Shown piece after piece: positions 8,424 through 18,422 of a stretch of 64,000 nucleotides of DNA. This DNA comes from Roseivivax halotolerans (GTDB lineage Bacteria > Pseudomonadota > Alphaproteobacteria > Rhodobacterales > Rhodobacteraceae): NCBI RefSeq assembly GCF_900115815.1, contig NZ_FOXV01000004.1:186001-250000 (forward strand), written 5' to 3'. The position numbers were made by a program, and so were the translations under genes. The number at the start of each line of letters is the position of its first letter. Position 1 is the first letter of the stretch. The notes beneath the pieces are model-generated. The model made no database searches, was not told the DNA's origin, and worked only from the letters and a program-made list of their open reading frames with translations.

Positions 8424-10622
8424 ATGAACGACACCCCTTCCCATTTCCCTGAAGGCGCACGGGTCGCCGTGCTGACGACACAGCCGCTGGACGGGCCGCT
8501 CGATTATCTCGCGCCCGAAGGCGGGGTGATGATCGGCGCGTTTGTCGAGGCTCCGCTCGGGCCGCGCAAGGTCATGGGCGTCGTCTGGGGGCCGGGACTG
8601 GGCGGGTTCGATGCGTCAAAGCTGAGGCGGGTCTCGGCGGTGCTCGACGTGCCGCCCATGCGCGACGAGATGCGCGCGTTTCTCGAGAAAGCAGGCGCCT
8701 ACACGCTGACGCCGCTGCCCGCCATGTTGCGGCTTGCGACCCGCGCGCCCGCGCTCGGCCAGCCACCGTCGAAGCGCAAGGTCTACCGGCGCGGCACCGG
8801 GCGGCCGGACCGCGAGACCGGGGCGCGCGCGCGCGTGATGGCCGCGCTCGACGAGATGGGCGGTCTTGCGCTCACCCTTTCCGAACTGAGCCAGATGGCA
8901 GGCGTGACGTCGTCGGTGGTGAAGGGTCTCGTCAAACAGGGGGTCGTGGCCGAGGAGGAAAGTCCGCGTGACACGCCCTATCCCCGCCTCGATCCGGCGC
9001 TGCCCTCGAAACCGCTCGCCGAGGATCAGGCCGAAGCGGCGGAGGTCTTGCGAAATGCCGTGGCGTCCGGGCGTTACGGCACGACACTTCTGAAGGGCGT
9101 GACCGGCTCGGGAAAGACCGAAGTCTATCTCGAAGCCGTGGCCGCCTGTCTTGCAAAGGGGCGACAGGCGCTCGTGCTATTGCCCGAGATCGCGCTCTCG
9201 GCCGAATTCCTGACGCGGGTCGAAGCGCGTTTCGGGGCGAAGCCCGCGGAATGGCATTCGGGCGTGACGCAGACGGAACGCCGCCGCATCTGGCACATGG
9301 TCGGATCGGGCGGCGCACAGCTTGTCGTGGGCGCACGCTCGGCCCTGTTCCTTCCGTTTCAGGATTTGGGTTTGGTCGTCGTCGACGAGGAGCATGACAG
9401 CTCCTACAAGCAGGAAGAGGGCGCGCTCTACAATGCACGAGACATGGCCGTCCTGCGCGCGTCGATCACGGACGCGCAGGTGGTGCTGGCCTCCGCGACG
9501 CCATCGCTCGAGAGCTGGGCGAATGCCGAGGCCGGCAAGTACCGACGCCTGACGCTCACCTCGCGCTTCGGCACGGCCGCCCTGCCCGAGATGAAGAGCC
9601 TCGACATGCGCGGCGAGGATCTGCCCGCCGATCGCTGGATTTCAGAGCCCCTGGCCGCCGCGGCCCGCCGCCGGATCGAGAATGGCGAGCAGGCGCTGTT
9701 GTTTCTCAATCGCCGCGGCTATGCGCCGGTGACGATCTGCCGGGCCTGCGGGCACCAGATCGGCTGCAAGCATTGCGATGCGCGCATGGTCGAACACCGG
9801 TTCCTCAAGCGCCTGGTCTGCCATCAATGCGGCGAGACGGAACCCCGACCGGAGGTCTGTCCCTCCTGCGACGTGGAAGGCAAGCTCGCCGCTGTGGGGC
9901 CGGGGGTGGAGCGGTTGGCAGAGGAAGCGCGCGCCCGCTTTCCCGAGGCGCGGATCGCGGTTCTGTCGTCGGACATGTACACCACCGCGCGGCAACTCAA
10001 GGCCGAGATCGCGAGCATCGCGGAGGGCGGCGCGGATATCATCGTCGGCACGCAGCTCGTGGCGAAGGGTCACAACTTCCCGCTTCTCACGCTCGTGGGT
10101 GTCATCGACGCGGATCTCGGGCTGCAGGGCTCGGACTTGCGCGCGGCGGAGCGGACGTTTCAGCTCATGCGGCAGGTCGCGGGCCGCGCCGGACGCGCCG
10201 AGAAGCCGGGTGTCGCGCTCTTGCAGACCTATCAGCCGGACCATCCGGTGATCCGCGCGATCCTCTCAGGTGACGAAGAAGGCTTCTGGCGCGCCGAAGC
10301 AAGGGAGCGAGAGGCGGCGGGTGTGCCGCCATACGGGCGCATGGCGGGGATCATCCTGTCCTCCGAGGACGTGCAGAAGGTGTTCGATCTCGGCAACGCC
10401 CTGGCGCGGAACGCGGGCGCGCTGCGCCGGATCGGGGCGGATGTCTACGGGCCCGCGCCTGCGCCGATAGCGCGGGTGCGTGGACGGCACCGGGTGCGGC
10501 TTCTGGTCAAGGCGCCGAAAGGCAGCGCGCTGCAGGCCGCGGTCGCGGATTGGGTGGGCCAGTTCCGGCTCAAGGGCGATCTGCGGCTGGCCGTCGATAT
10601 CGACCCGCAATCGTTCTTCTGA
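8424..10622 (+). CDS. priA: Primosomal protein N' (replication restart helicase PriA)
   Basis: The 732-residue superfamily 2 helicase restarts stalled forks by loading the primosome. It has an N-terminal DNA-binding part, Walker A GVTGSGKTE (about residue 225), DEEH box DEEHD (about 321), SATPS, and a zinc-binding insertion with four CxxC pairs (roughly 438-485: CRACG, CKHC, CHQCG, CPSC). A QVAGRAGR motif follows near the C-terminus. The ATG at 8424 is used; the open frame upstream of it is the antisense of fsa. Divergent from fsa. Confidence 0.96.
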   Translation: MNDTPSHFPEGARVAVLTTQPLDGPLDYLAPEGGVMIGAFVEAPLGPRKVMGVVWGPGLGGFDASKLRRVSAVLDVPPMRDEMRAFLEKAGAYTLTPLPAMLRLATRAPALGQPPSKRKVYRRGTGRPDRETGARARVMAALDEMGGLALTLSELSQMAGVTSSVVKGLVKQGVVAEEESPRDTPYPRLDPALPSKPLAEDQAEAAEVLRNAVASGRYGTTLLKGVTGSGKTEVYLEAVAACLAKGRQALVLLPEIALSAEFLTRVEARFGAKPAEWHSGVTQTERRRIWHMVGSGGAQLVVGARSALFLPFQDLGLVVVDEEHDSSYKQEEGALYNARDMAVLRASITDAQVVLASATPSLESWANAEAGKYRRLTLTSRFGTAALPEMKSLDMRGEDLPADRWISEPLAAAARRRIENGEQALLFLNRRGYAPVTICRACGHQIGCKHCDARMVEHRFLKRLVCHQCGETEPRPEVCPSCDVEGKLAAVGPGVERLAEEARARFPEARIAVLSSDMYTTARQLKAEIASIAEGGADIIVGTQLVAKGHNFPLLTLVGVIDADLGLQGSDLRAAERTFQLMRQVAGRAGRAEKPGVALLQTYQPDHPVIRAILSGDEEGFWRAEAREREAAGVPPYGRMAGIILSSEDVQKVFDLGNALARNAGALRRIGADVYGPAPAPIARVRGRHRVRLLVKAPKGSALQAAVADWVGQFRLKGDLRLAVDIDPQSFF

Positions 10623-10630
10623 TTGCCACG

Positions 10631-10695
10631 GCGGGAGCGAGGGGCCAGCCCCTCGCGCTCCCCGCGGTATTTGGACCAACCCAAAGAGAGAAGGC
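10631..10695. repeat. GC-rich palindrome plus conserved tail, REP-like element
   Basis: A long imperfect hairpin spans 10631-10665. Its core pairs GAGGGGC with GCCCCTC around a two-base loop, and the outer arms contain GGGA/TCCC with small bulges. It is followed by GGTATTTGGACCAACC and AAAGAGAGAAGG. From memory, a GC palindrome followed by a TATTTGGaCCAA tail and GA-rich end recurs between genes in Rhodobacteraceae, so I annotate it as a probable extragenic palindromic repeat that may also end priA transcription. Confidence 0.55.
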
Positions 10696-10767
10696 AGATA
10701 GTCTACAGCGGTCCTGCGCCGGGAGGTGGGCGCAGGAGCCGCACTTGGCCAAAGAAGGCCGCGCCGA

Positions 10768-10992
10768 TCAGCGGGGCTCGTCATCCTCGGGTGCAGGCTG
10801 GCCGACGCCGAGAAAGACCCAACGGAACGGCAGCGCCCAGAGCACGCCGAGCACAGCGTAGATCAGAAGCTCGACCAGGATCGGCGGACGGTCGAGCCAG
10901 GTCATGATCGATGATGCGACCACGATGTAGACGGGCAGGCCCACCACGAGGATCAGAAGGGCGAGGCGCTTCTTGGTCTTGTGGCTGGGCAT
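10768..10992 (-). CDS. DUF2842-type small membrane protein
   Basis: The 74-residue product has a basic start (MPSHKTKKR) and two hydrophobic helices (about 10-28 and 38-58), ending in the acidic tail PEDDEPR. It resembles the DUF2842 family, common in Alphaproteobacteria and without known function. It is downstream of purA on the same strand with a 9-base gap, so the two are probably cotranscribed. Confidence 0.75.
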   Translation of the reverse strand: MPSHKTKKRLALLILVVGLPVYIVVASSIMTWLDRPPILVELLIYAVLGVLWALPFRWVFLGVGQPAPEDDEPR

Positions 10993-11001
10993 CCGGTCTC
11001 C

Positions 11002-12297
<1,296 letters not shown>

Positions 12298-12379
12298 CTC
12301 GACCTCTCGTCCGGCTTTTCAAACGATGCCGTCATAGCGACAGGCGCGAGACAGTGAAACCGGAATTTGGGCAGCGGCG

Positions 12380-13240
12380 TCAGAGCACGTCGCGGGCGAG
12401 ATCGCGCAGGAAGCCCGCTGCGTCGCGCGCATCGATCTCGGCCTCACGGACGAGCCAGTCGAAATGCTCGGTCAGCGACCGGATGCGCCCGGATTCGCGG
12501 AAGGCGATGTAGAAGCGGCCTACGTAGACGACGCCGACAAGCGGGCCGAAGATGGTGATCGGCGCCGAGAAGACCCGGCTCGCATCGAAGAGAAACAGCC
12601 TCAGCGAGGGATAAAGCTCTTCGCAGGTGGCGGCGAGCTGTTCGACCTGCTCGGCCCGCGCCGCGCGCGGGAGGCTGCGGTAATATCCCTCGCCCCGCGC
12701 CATCGAGGTCAGCTCGTAGATCGGCATCGCGATCTCGTAGTCGGATCCGCCGGCGCGCACGAGCGCCATCCGGTCGCGCATGGCAGAGATGGCCTGGTCT
12801 GGCGTCTTGCCGAGGAAATCCCCGTATTCCCAGCGCATCACCGCTTCGGTCTTGAGCATGTCCGGGAGCATCGCGGGCACGTGGCGGATCTTGTAGCCCG
12901 CCGCCTCGCGCGCCCAGTCGATGAGCTGCTCGTCGGAGGGTGTGCGCTCGGCCGTGGTCATCTGCATCGCGGCCGCCACGACATCGCCCGGGCGTTCTGG
13001 CCGGTCGGTCAGACCCAGAAGCCAATCCGTCGAGACGCCGAGCGTGCGCGCCGCTTCAGCGGCAAGCTGGGCATTGGGCAGACGCGCCGCGCCTTCGCCC
13101 ATGAGCTGCGAGACCGTGGAGCGATTGACGCCGGTCTGGCGCGCAAGTTCGGACAGGTTCACGCCGGCGACCTGCATCGCCTCGCGAAGGCGCTGGCGGA
13201 ACAGCTCGGCGCGGGCGCGCTTGTCCACTTTAGTAACCAT
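12380..13240 (-). CDS. XRE-family transcriptional regulator with C-terminal ligand-type domain
   Basis: The 286-residue protein has a helix-turn-helix in the first 75 residues (LSELARQTGVNRSTVSQLM is the recognition region). The following 200 residues look like a folded sensor-type domain with several aromatic residues (YYRSLPR, YVGRFYIAF). I cannot name the ligand. Direct repeats of CTGAATAG lie just upstream and are good candidates for autoregulation. It is divergent from the DUF2061 gene. Confidence 0.8.
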   Translation of the reverse strand: MVTKVDKRARAELFRQRLREAMQVAGVNLSELARQTGVNRSTVSQLMGEGAARLPNAQLAAEAARTLGVSTDWLLGLTDRPERPGDVVAAAMQMTTAERTPSDEQLIDWAREAAGYKIRHVPAMLPDMLKTEAVMRWEYGDFLGKTPDQAISAMRDRMALVRAGGSDYEIAMPIYELTSMARGEGYYRSLPRAARAEQVEQLAATCEELYPSLRLFLFDASRVFSAPITIFGPLVGVVYVGRFYIAFRESGRIRSLTEHFDWLVREAEIDARDAAGFLRDLARDVL

Positions 13241-13251
13241 ACTCTACTTCT

Positions 13252-13291
13252 CTGAATAGTTTTGGCGTTTTGTCCACAAGTCACTGAATAG
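13252..13291. promoter_or_regulatory. Direct repeats CTGAATAG, candidate operator of the XRE gene
   Basis: CTGAATAG occurs at 13252-13259 and again at 13284-13291, a 32-base period or about three helical turns. TTGTCCAC is also repeated nearby (13221-13228 and 13271-13278). The first CTGAATAG starts 12 bases upstream of the regulator's start codon. The arrangement suits binding by a dimeric XRE protein, but that is inference. Confidence 0.45.
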
Positions 13292-13351
13292 CCCACGCGC
13301 CGCCGAGGCTGCTAGCCCTGTGCCAAATCACGCGAAGAAGGAGGCGACAGC

Positions 13352-13567
13352 ATGGACACGACACGGCGCACGGTGGCGAAGGCGCTCTGCTGGCAGGCGC
13401 TCGGGCTCTGCACGATGACGGGGCTTGGCTATCTCTTCACCGGATCGGTCAGCCAGGGCGGTGCGATCGCGCTCACCTCGAGCGGTGTCGCCCTTGTCGC
13501 CTATGTCGTGCATGAGCGGATCTGGGATAAGATCTCCTGGGGCCGGCGGCATCCCGGAGAGACCTGA
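13352..13567 (+). CDS. DUF2061 membrane protein
   Basis: This 71-residue protein has two hydrophobic helices and the family-like pattern RTVAKALCWQALG at the start and HERIWDKISWG near the end. DUF2061 proteins are small integral membrane proteins of unknown function. It precedes secG by 70 bases and may share its transcript. Confidence 0.8.
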   Translation: MDTTRRTVAKALCWQALGLCTMTGLGYLFTGSVSQGGAIALTSSGVALVAYVVHERIWDKISWGRRHPGET

Positions 13568-13637
13568 TCGCGGGTTGCGGGCGGGGGCCGAATGGCCTAT
13601 CTCCGCCCCGTCGCACTCAGGCAAAAGCGTATCCGAC

Positions 13638-14024
13638 ATGCAGAACGTCATCCTCGTCGTCCACCTTCTCCTCGCGCTCTCGCTGATCGCGGTGGTGCTC
13701 TTGCAGCGCTCCGAAGGCGGCGGGCTGGGCATGGGATCGGGCGGCGGTGGCGGCGCGATGTCGGCGCGGTCCGCGGGCACGGCGCTCGGCAAGCTGACCT
13801 GGGCGCTGGCCGTGGCGTTCATCGCGACCTCGCTGACGCTGACCATCCTGGCGGCGCGGGACAGCTCCACCGGATCGGTGCTCGACCGGCTCTCTCCGGC
13901 TCCTGCAAGCTCGGGCGAGGCTCCGGCGGATGACGGGCTCGACACCGACGGGCTCTTGCCTCCGCCCTCTGCGGGCAGCGGCGGCAGCGATGGCGACGGA
14001 CCCATCGTTCCGCAAGCGGACTAA
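13638..14024 (+). CDS. secG: Preprotein translocase subunit SecG
   Basis: The 128-residue inner-membrane protein has the SecG signature: a first helix (VILVVHLLLALSLIAVVLLQ), the QRSEGGGLGMGSGGG loop, and a second helix (ALAVAFIATSLTLTIL). A long Pro/Ser/Gly/Asp tail follows, as in alphaproteobacterial SecG. It joins SecYE to aid protein export. The ATG at 13638 starts directly at the first helix. Confidence 0.95.
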   Translation: MQNVILVVHLLLALSLIAVVLLQRSEGGGLGMGSGGGGGAMSARSAGTALGKLTWALAVAFIATSLTLTILAARDSSTGSVLDRLSPAPASSGEAPADDGLDTDGLLPPPSAGSGGSDGDGPIVPQAD

Positions 14025-14216
14025 GCGACAAAATAGCCACCATCACTTGAGGGCACGCAAAAGACCGCAACAGCATCTTGCGGTCGGCTTGTCAGGCGCG
14101 TGCGAATCCCATACGATCTAAATCCCGTGATGCTGCGGTCCTGAGCGGGCCGTGGGTGGGCCGAAACATGCCCTCATCGCTCGAGACATTGAGGCAAATC
14201 ACGGGGTCTGCGGCAC
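14025..14216 (+). other. secG-pyrG intergenic region with a hairpin
   Basis: GACCGCAA (14063-14070) pairs with TTGCGGTC (14078-14085) around a 7-nt loop. No T-run follows, so it is at best a weak terminator for secG. I see no gene in the rest. A GTGCGAATCCC stretch resembles a tRNA T-arm but no cloverleaf forms. Confidence 0.5.
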
Positions 14217-15860
14217 ATGGCGCGCTTTATTTTCATTACTGGCGGTGTGGTATCGAGCCTGGGCAAAGGGCTCGCATCGGCGGCGCTTGGCGCGCTTCTG
14301 CAGGCGCGGGGCTTCTCGGTGCGGCTGCGCAAGCTCGACCCGTATCTGAACGTCGATCCCGGCACGATGTCGCCGTTCGAACATGGCGAGGTCTTCGTGA
14401 CCGATGACGGGGCGGAGACGGATCTCGATCTGGGCCACTATGAGCGCTTCACGGGCGTGCCGGCGCGGATGACCGATTCGATCTCCTCGGGGCGGATCTA
14501 CACCAACGTGCTCGAGAAGGAGCGCCGCGGCGACTATCTCGGCAAAACGATCCAGGTCATTCCGCACGTCACCAACGAGATCAAGGACTTCATCTCCATC
14601 GGCGAGGACGAGGTCGATTTCATGCTCTGCGAGATCGGTGGCACGGTCGGCGATATCGAGGGCCTGCCCTTCTTCGAGGCGATCCGCCAGTTCAGCCAGG
14701 AGAAGCCGCGCGGGCAATGCATCTTCATGCACCTCACGCTTCTGCCCTTCATCAAGGCGTCGGGCGAGCTCAAGACCAAGCCGACGCAGCACTCGGTGAA
14801 GGAGCTGCGCTCCATCGGGCTCGCGCCGGACATTCTCGTTTGCCGCTCCGAAGGGCCGATCCCGCAGAAGGAGCGCGAGAAGCTGGCGCTCTTCTGCAAC
14901 GTCCGGCCGGACAGCGTGATCGCGGCGCAGGACCTCAAGTCGATCTACCAGGCGCCGCTCGCCTATCACCGCGAGGGGCTCGACCAGGCGGTGCTGGACG
15001 CGTTCCAGATCACGCCCGCGCCGAAGCCGAACCTCTCGGTCTGGGAGGACGTGGCCGACCGTATCGCCAACCCCGAGGGCGAGGTGAACGTCGCCATCGT
15101 CGGCAAGTACACGCAGCTCGAGGATGCCTACAAATCCATCGCCGAGGCGCTGACCCATGGCGGGCTCTGGAACCGCGTGAAGGTCAATGTCGATTGGGTC
15201 GATGCGGAGATCTTCGAGCGCGAGGATCCGGCCCCGCATCTTCAGGGCTTCCACGCGATCCTCGTGCCCGGCGGCTTCGGAGAGCGCGGCACCGAGGGCA
15301 AGATCAAGGCCGCGCAATTCGCGCGCGAGCACAAGGTGCCCTACCTCGGCATCTGCCTCGGCATGCAGATGGCGGTGATCGAGGCGGCGCGGAACGCCGC
15401 CGGGGTCGCGCGGGCAGGCTCGGAGGAGTTCGACCACGAGGCCGGCAAGAAACGCTTCGAGCCGGTGGTCTATCACCTGAAAGAGTGGGTGCAGGGCAAC
15501 GAGAAGGTCAACCGCCGCCCCGACGACGACAAGGGCGGCACGATGCGCCTCGGCGCCTATGACGCGGTGCTGAAGGAAGGCAGCCGCGTCGCGGAGGTCT
15601 ACGGCACGCTCGCCATCGACGAGCGCCACCGGCACCGCTACGAGGTCGACATCACGTATAAAAAGCAGCTCGAAGAGGCGGGGCTGTGTTTCTCGGGCAT
15701 GTCACCGGACGGGAAACTGCCCGAGATCGTGGAATGGTCCGATCATCCGTGGTTCATCGGCGTGCAGTTCCACCCGGAGCTGAAGTCGAAGCCGTTCGAT
15801 CCGCATCCGTTGTTCAAGGATTTTGTCCGGGCGGCAAAGGATGTGTCGAGGTTGGTGTGA
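14217..15860 (+). CDS. pyrG: CTP synthase
   Basis: This 547-residue enzyme aminates UTP to CTP using ATP and glutamine. The amidoligase domain starts with the family motif [16 protein letters not shown] and contains KTKPTQHS. The C-terminal class I amidotransferase domain has the nucleophile in GICLGMQ (Cys380) and the His/Glu pair in FHPEL. Length and motifs are standard. An unrelated AT-rich gene begins 3 bases after its stop codon. Confidence 0.98.
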   Translation: MARFIFITGGVVSSLGKGLASAALGALLQARGFSVRLRKLDPYLNVDPGTMSPFEHGEVFVTDDGAETDLDLGHYERFTGVPARMTDSISSGRIYTNVLEKERRGDYLGKTIQVIPHVTNEIKDFISIGEDEVDFMLCEIGGTVGDIEGLPFFEAIRQFSQEKPRGQCIFMHLTLLPFIKASGELKTKPTQHSVKELRSIGLAPDILVCRSEGPIPQKEREKLALFCNVRPDSVIAAQDLKSIYQAPLAYHREGLDQAVLDAFQITPAPKPNLSVWEDVADRIANPEGEVNVAIVGKYTQLEDAYKSIAEALTHGGLWNRVKVNVDWVDAEIFEREDPAPHLQGFHAILVPGGFGERGTEGKIKAAQFAREHKVPYLGICLGMQMAVIEAARNAAGVARAGSEEFDHEAGKKRFEPVVYHLKEWVQGNEKVNRRPDDDKGGTMRLGAYDAVLKEGSRVAEVYGTLAIDERHRHRYEVDITYKKQLEEAGLCFSGMSPDGKLPEIVEWSDHPWFIGVQFHPELKSKPFDPHPLFKDFVRAAKDVSRLV

Positions 15861-15863
15861 AGG

Positions 15864-16604
15864 ATGACAACTTCTGCGGAACAGCTAAACTTTATCTTAT
15901 CACAAGTATCTGGACAGAAAAATCGAGTCAAAGAGCGTGTATTAACTATTACAGCCGACCTTCTCGAGATCTCAGGTGATGAAAGAGAGCTTTTTGCTCT
16001 CTCACGCCTTCAGAAACTTATAAGAGAAACCAAAAGTGGGATTGAACAGCTGCCATTTGAGGAGGCTCAGAAAAAGCAGCTTAGAGGCTACATCGCGCCA
16101 TTTTCAGGAATTGAGAACTTTACACAATCCCACGCAACTCTGGAAACCGCCAAGAACAATTTCCTAAAACCTGAAAACTTAGTCAACTTAACGAATATTC
16201 ACTTTGCCCTTGCAGGAAGAGTCGAAAAGGCCACCCTGCCCTCTGAAGCATCGGAACTAGCTGAAGAATTCAGAAGCCTAAAAGGCAAGCTACCATCAAC
16301 TAGTATACCAGATAATATCAAGAAATTAATTGCGGTTCGCATAGATCAGTCAATTGCCATTCTTGAGAATAGCCAACTTTTTGATCCAGAAGATCTACAA
16401 TTAGAAATTGAAGCATTGACAGGTAGCGTTGTAGTAAATGGCGCTGCATCGACAACTGAAGACCGTAAATTCTTCGGGTGGGTCGCCAAGGCCTGCGTCG
16501 GTGCTCTTGCCTTCCTTGGAGGAACTGATCTCGCCTTAGGCAGGCTGCTGTCGATACACGAGAATGCAAACAAATTTATAGAGATAATTGACCCAGAAGA
16601 ATAG
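15864..16604 (+). CDS. AT-rich orphan gene, 246-residue protein of unknown function
   Basis: Base and codon use differ sharply from every neighbour: three sampled 60-base lines hold 25, 33 and 22 G or C, while flanking genes are clearly GC-rich. The product is mostly helical and rich in Glu, Lys, Asn and Ile. Residues 1-200 are hydrophilic with heptad-like Leu spacing. A hydrophobic stretch (WVAKACVGALAFLGGTDLAL, about 208-227) could be a membrane segment or buried helix, followed by a short acidic tail. There is no signal peptide. I do not recognise the family. The ATG lies 3 bases after the pyrG stop, so it could be read from the pyrG transcript. It looks horizontally acquired. Confidence 0.8.
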   Translation: MTTSAEQLNFILSQVSGQKNRVKERVLTITADLLEISGDERELFALSRLQKLIRETKSGIEQLPFEEAQKKQLRGYIAPFSGIENFTQSHATLETAKNNFLKPENLVNLTNIHFALAGRVEKATLPSEASELAEEFRSLKGKLPSTSIPDNIKKLIAVRIDQSIAILENSQLFDPEDLQLEIEALTGSVVVNGAASTTEDRKFFGWVAKACVGALAFLGGTDLALGRLLSIHENANKFIEIIDPEE

Positions 16605-16900
16605 CGTGAACACGATTAATACTGGACACAAGTGTCTCGAATAACTTCCAACTTCCCTAAGCGCGGAACAAGGCTGCCTTTTGGCAGCCGCCGCGCTCAG
16701 CGCCTGCCCGTCCCGGCGGGCTGGCGCTTTGTCTCCGCCAGCGCTTGGCGCCGAGCCGCGCCCTGACGTGGCCGGGATAAAGCGCTCCCGTTCTCCGCAA
16801 AGCAGCGCCACCCCACGGGCAGGCGCGCCCGGCATTGCTCCTGTGGCGAACCGGCACCGGCTGGCATAGGTTACACCAAACCCAAACCGCCCGACGCCCC
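16605..16900. other. Non-coding tract with nested inverted repeats
   Basis: This gap between the AT-rich gene and the DUF2306 gene returns to high GC. A compound hairpin has an inner stem GGCTGCC-TTTT-GGCAGCC (16672-16689) and outer arms GCGCGG (16661-16666) and CCGCGC (16691-16696). A second hairpin is GCTGGCG-N9-CGCCAGC (16720-16742). A 12-bp perfect inverted repeat, GCGCCTGCCCGT (16700-16711) and ACGGGCAGGCGC (16815-16826), encloses that hairpin. The antisense ORF here is not convincing. The tract could be a structured RNA, a mobile-element remnant or a dispersed repeat. Confidence 0.6.
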
Positions 16901-17536
16901 ATGCCCCGCGCCTCCACCTTCGCGATCCTCGCGCTCGCGCTTCTCGCGCTGCCCTTCGTCCTTTACTCCGCGGGCTTCGGTCTCGCGGGGCTGACGCGCG
17001 ATCTGTCATCCGAAACGCGGCTTTTCACGACCCCGCTGCCGAATGCGCTCATTTTCACGCATATGGCGACCGGGGCCGTCGCGACCCTCCTTGCGCCGTT
17101 CCAGCTGATCGAGCGCATCCGCGTCCGCCGCCCGCGCCTGCATCGCCGTCTCGGCTACGTGACCCTCATCGCCAGCGCCATCACCGGCCTTGCGGGGCTC
17201 TCGTACATCGCGCTGAGCGGCACGATTGGCGGGCCGCTCATGTCGGCGGGCTTCGCGCTTTACGGTGCGCTTCTCATCATCGCGGCGGCGAATACCGTCT
17301 ATCACGCGCTCGACAAGAACCGCGCGGCGCATCGGGCCTGGGCGCTCCGGCTGACGGTGCTCGCCATCGGCTCCTTCCTCTATCGCCTTCACTACTGGGT
17401 CTGGTATGCGGCGACCGGGGGGATCGGCTCGACCGAGGCCTTCACCGGGCCGTTCGACCTGTTCAACTTCGTGGGGTTCTACCTGCCCTACCTCATCGCC
17501 CTGGAACTCTACCTGCGACGGGAGCGCGCCGCCTGA
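16901..17536 (+). CDS. DUF2306-type membrane protein
   Basis: The 211-residue protein has about six hydrophobic helices. HMATGAVATLLAPFQ, RRPRLHRRLGYV and the His-containing AHRAWALR and LHYWVWY segments match what I know of DUF2306 proteins, which resemble small haem- or quinone-type membrane proteins but lack an assigned role. The ATG at 16901 follows a non-coding tract. Its stop overlaps the rlmJ start by one base (TGATG), so the two are translationally coupled. Confidence 0.75.
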   Translation: MPRASTFAILALALLALPFVLYSAGFGLAGLTRDLSSETRLFTTPLPNALIFTHMATGAVATLLAPFQLIERIRVRRPRLHRRLGYVTLIASAITGLAGLSYIALSGTIGGPLMSAGFALYGALLIIAAANTVYHALDKNRAAHRAWALRLTVLAIGSFLYRLHYWVWYAATGGIGSTEAFTGPFDLFNFVGFYLPYLIALELYLRRERAA

Positions 17537-18303
17537 TGCTGTCCTACCAGCACGCCTATCACGCCGGGAACCTCGCGGACCTGCACAAGCACGGGCTTCT
17601 GGCGTCGATGCTGGACTACCTCACCCGCAAGGACAAACCCCTGAGCTATATCGAGACGCATGCGGGGCGCGGCCTTTACGATCTGTCGAGCGCCGAGGCG
17701 CGCAAGACCGGGGAGGCTGCGGCGGGGATCGAGGCGCGGGAGCTGCCCGAGGGCCATCCCCTCGCCCGCGTCCTTGCAGAGGTGCGCGCGCGGTTCGGGC
17801 CGAGCGCCTATCCCGGCTCGCCGCTCATCGCGGAGACGCTGCTGCGCCCGGGCGATGCCGTGCATCTCGCAGAGCTGCACCCGGCCGAGCATGACGCGCT
17901 CGAACGCACCGTCGCGCGGGGCACGCGGGTCTATCACGAGGACGGCTTCGCGCTGGCACAAAGCCTCGCCCCGCCCGAGCCGCGCCGGGGTCTGCTCCTT
18001 TGCGATCCGTCCTACGAGGTGAAGGCCGATTACGACGCGATCCCGAAACGCTTCGCGCAGCTTCATAAGAAGTGGAATGTCGGGATATTGGCGCTCTGGT
18101 ACCCGATCCTGACCGATGCGCGGCACGAGAGCATGTTGCGCGCGCTCAAGGCGGCGTTTCAGGACGCTGTAGATCACCAGGTGCGCTTCCCGCCCGCGCG
18201 GCCCGGTCACGCGATGGTCGGCTCGGGCATGTTCGTCGTCAATCCGCCCTGGGGCCTGCCCGAGGCGGGAGCTGAAATCGAGCGGCTTCTTCACACTCCC
18301 TGA
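17536..18303 (+). CDS. rlmJ: 23S rRNA (adenine(2030)-N(6))-methyltransferase RlmJ
   Basis: The 255-residue SAM-dependent enzyme starts with the highly typical MLSYQHAYHAGNLADLHKH. It has the YIETHAGRG motif I for SAM, PGSP, and the catalytic DPSYE. It methylates A2030 of 23S rRNA in the cytosol. The reading frame overlaps the upstream gene by one base. Confidence 0.93.
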   Translation: MLSYQHAYHAGNLADLHKHGLLASMLDYLTRKDKPLSYIETHAGRGLYDLSSAEARKTGEAAAGIEARELPEGHPLARVLAEVRARFGPSAYPGSPLIAETLLRPGDAVHLAELHPAEHDALERTVARGTRVYHEDGFALAQSLAPPEPRRGLLLCDPSYEVKADYDAIPKRFAQLHKKWNVGILALWYPILTDARHESMLRALKAAFQDAVDHQVRFPPARPGHAMVGSGMFVVNPPWGLPEAGAEIERLLHTP

Positions 18304-18422
18304 CGCAAAACCGGCCTTGCCGAAGTCTTATAGACAAACTTGCATTCTTCGGACAGGCTCGATCGGTACCGTGCCGAAACGCGCGGAACGACGCGTGCGA
18401 GGAGACCCGGCAAGGTGGAGTG

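Noticed and set aside
14090-14130. tRNA-like fragment GTGCGAATCCC
   Set aside because: Only a T-arm-like string is present; no acceptor, D or anticodon arm can be built around it.
14199-15635. 478-codon open frame on the minus strand over pyrG
   Set aside because: Shadow of pyrG, which is complete and typical.
16536-17009. 157-codon minus-strand frame over the inverted-repeat tract
   Set aside because: Arg/Gly/Ala-rich with no family likeness, and it overlaps a plus-strand gene and structured DNA.
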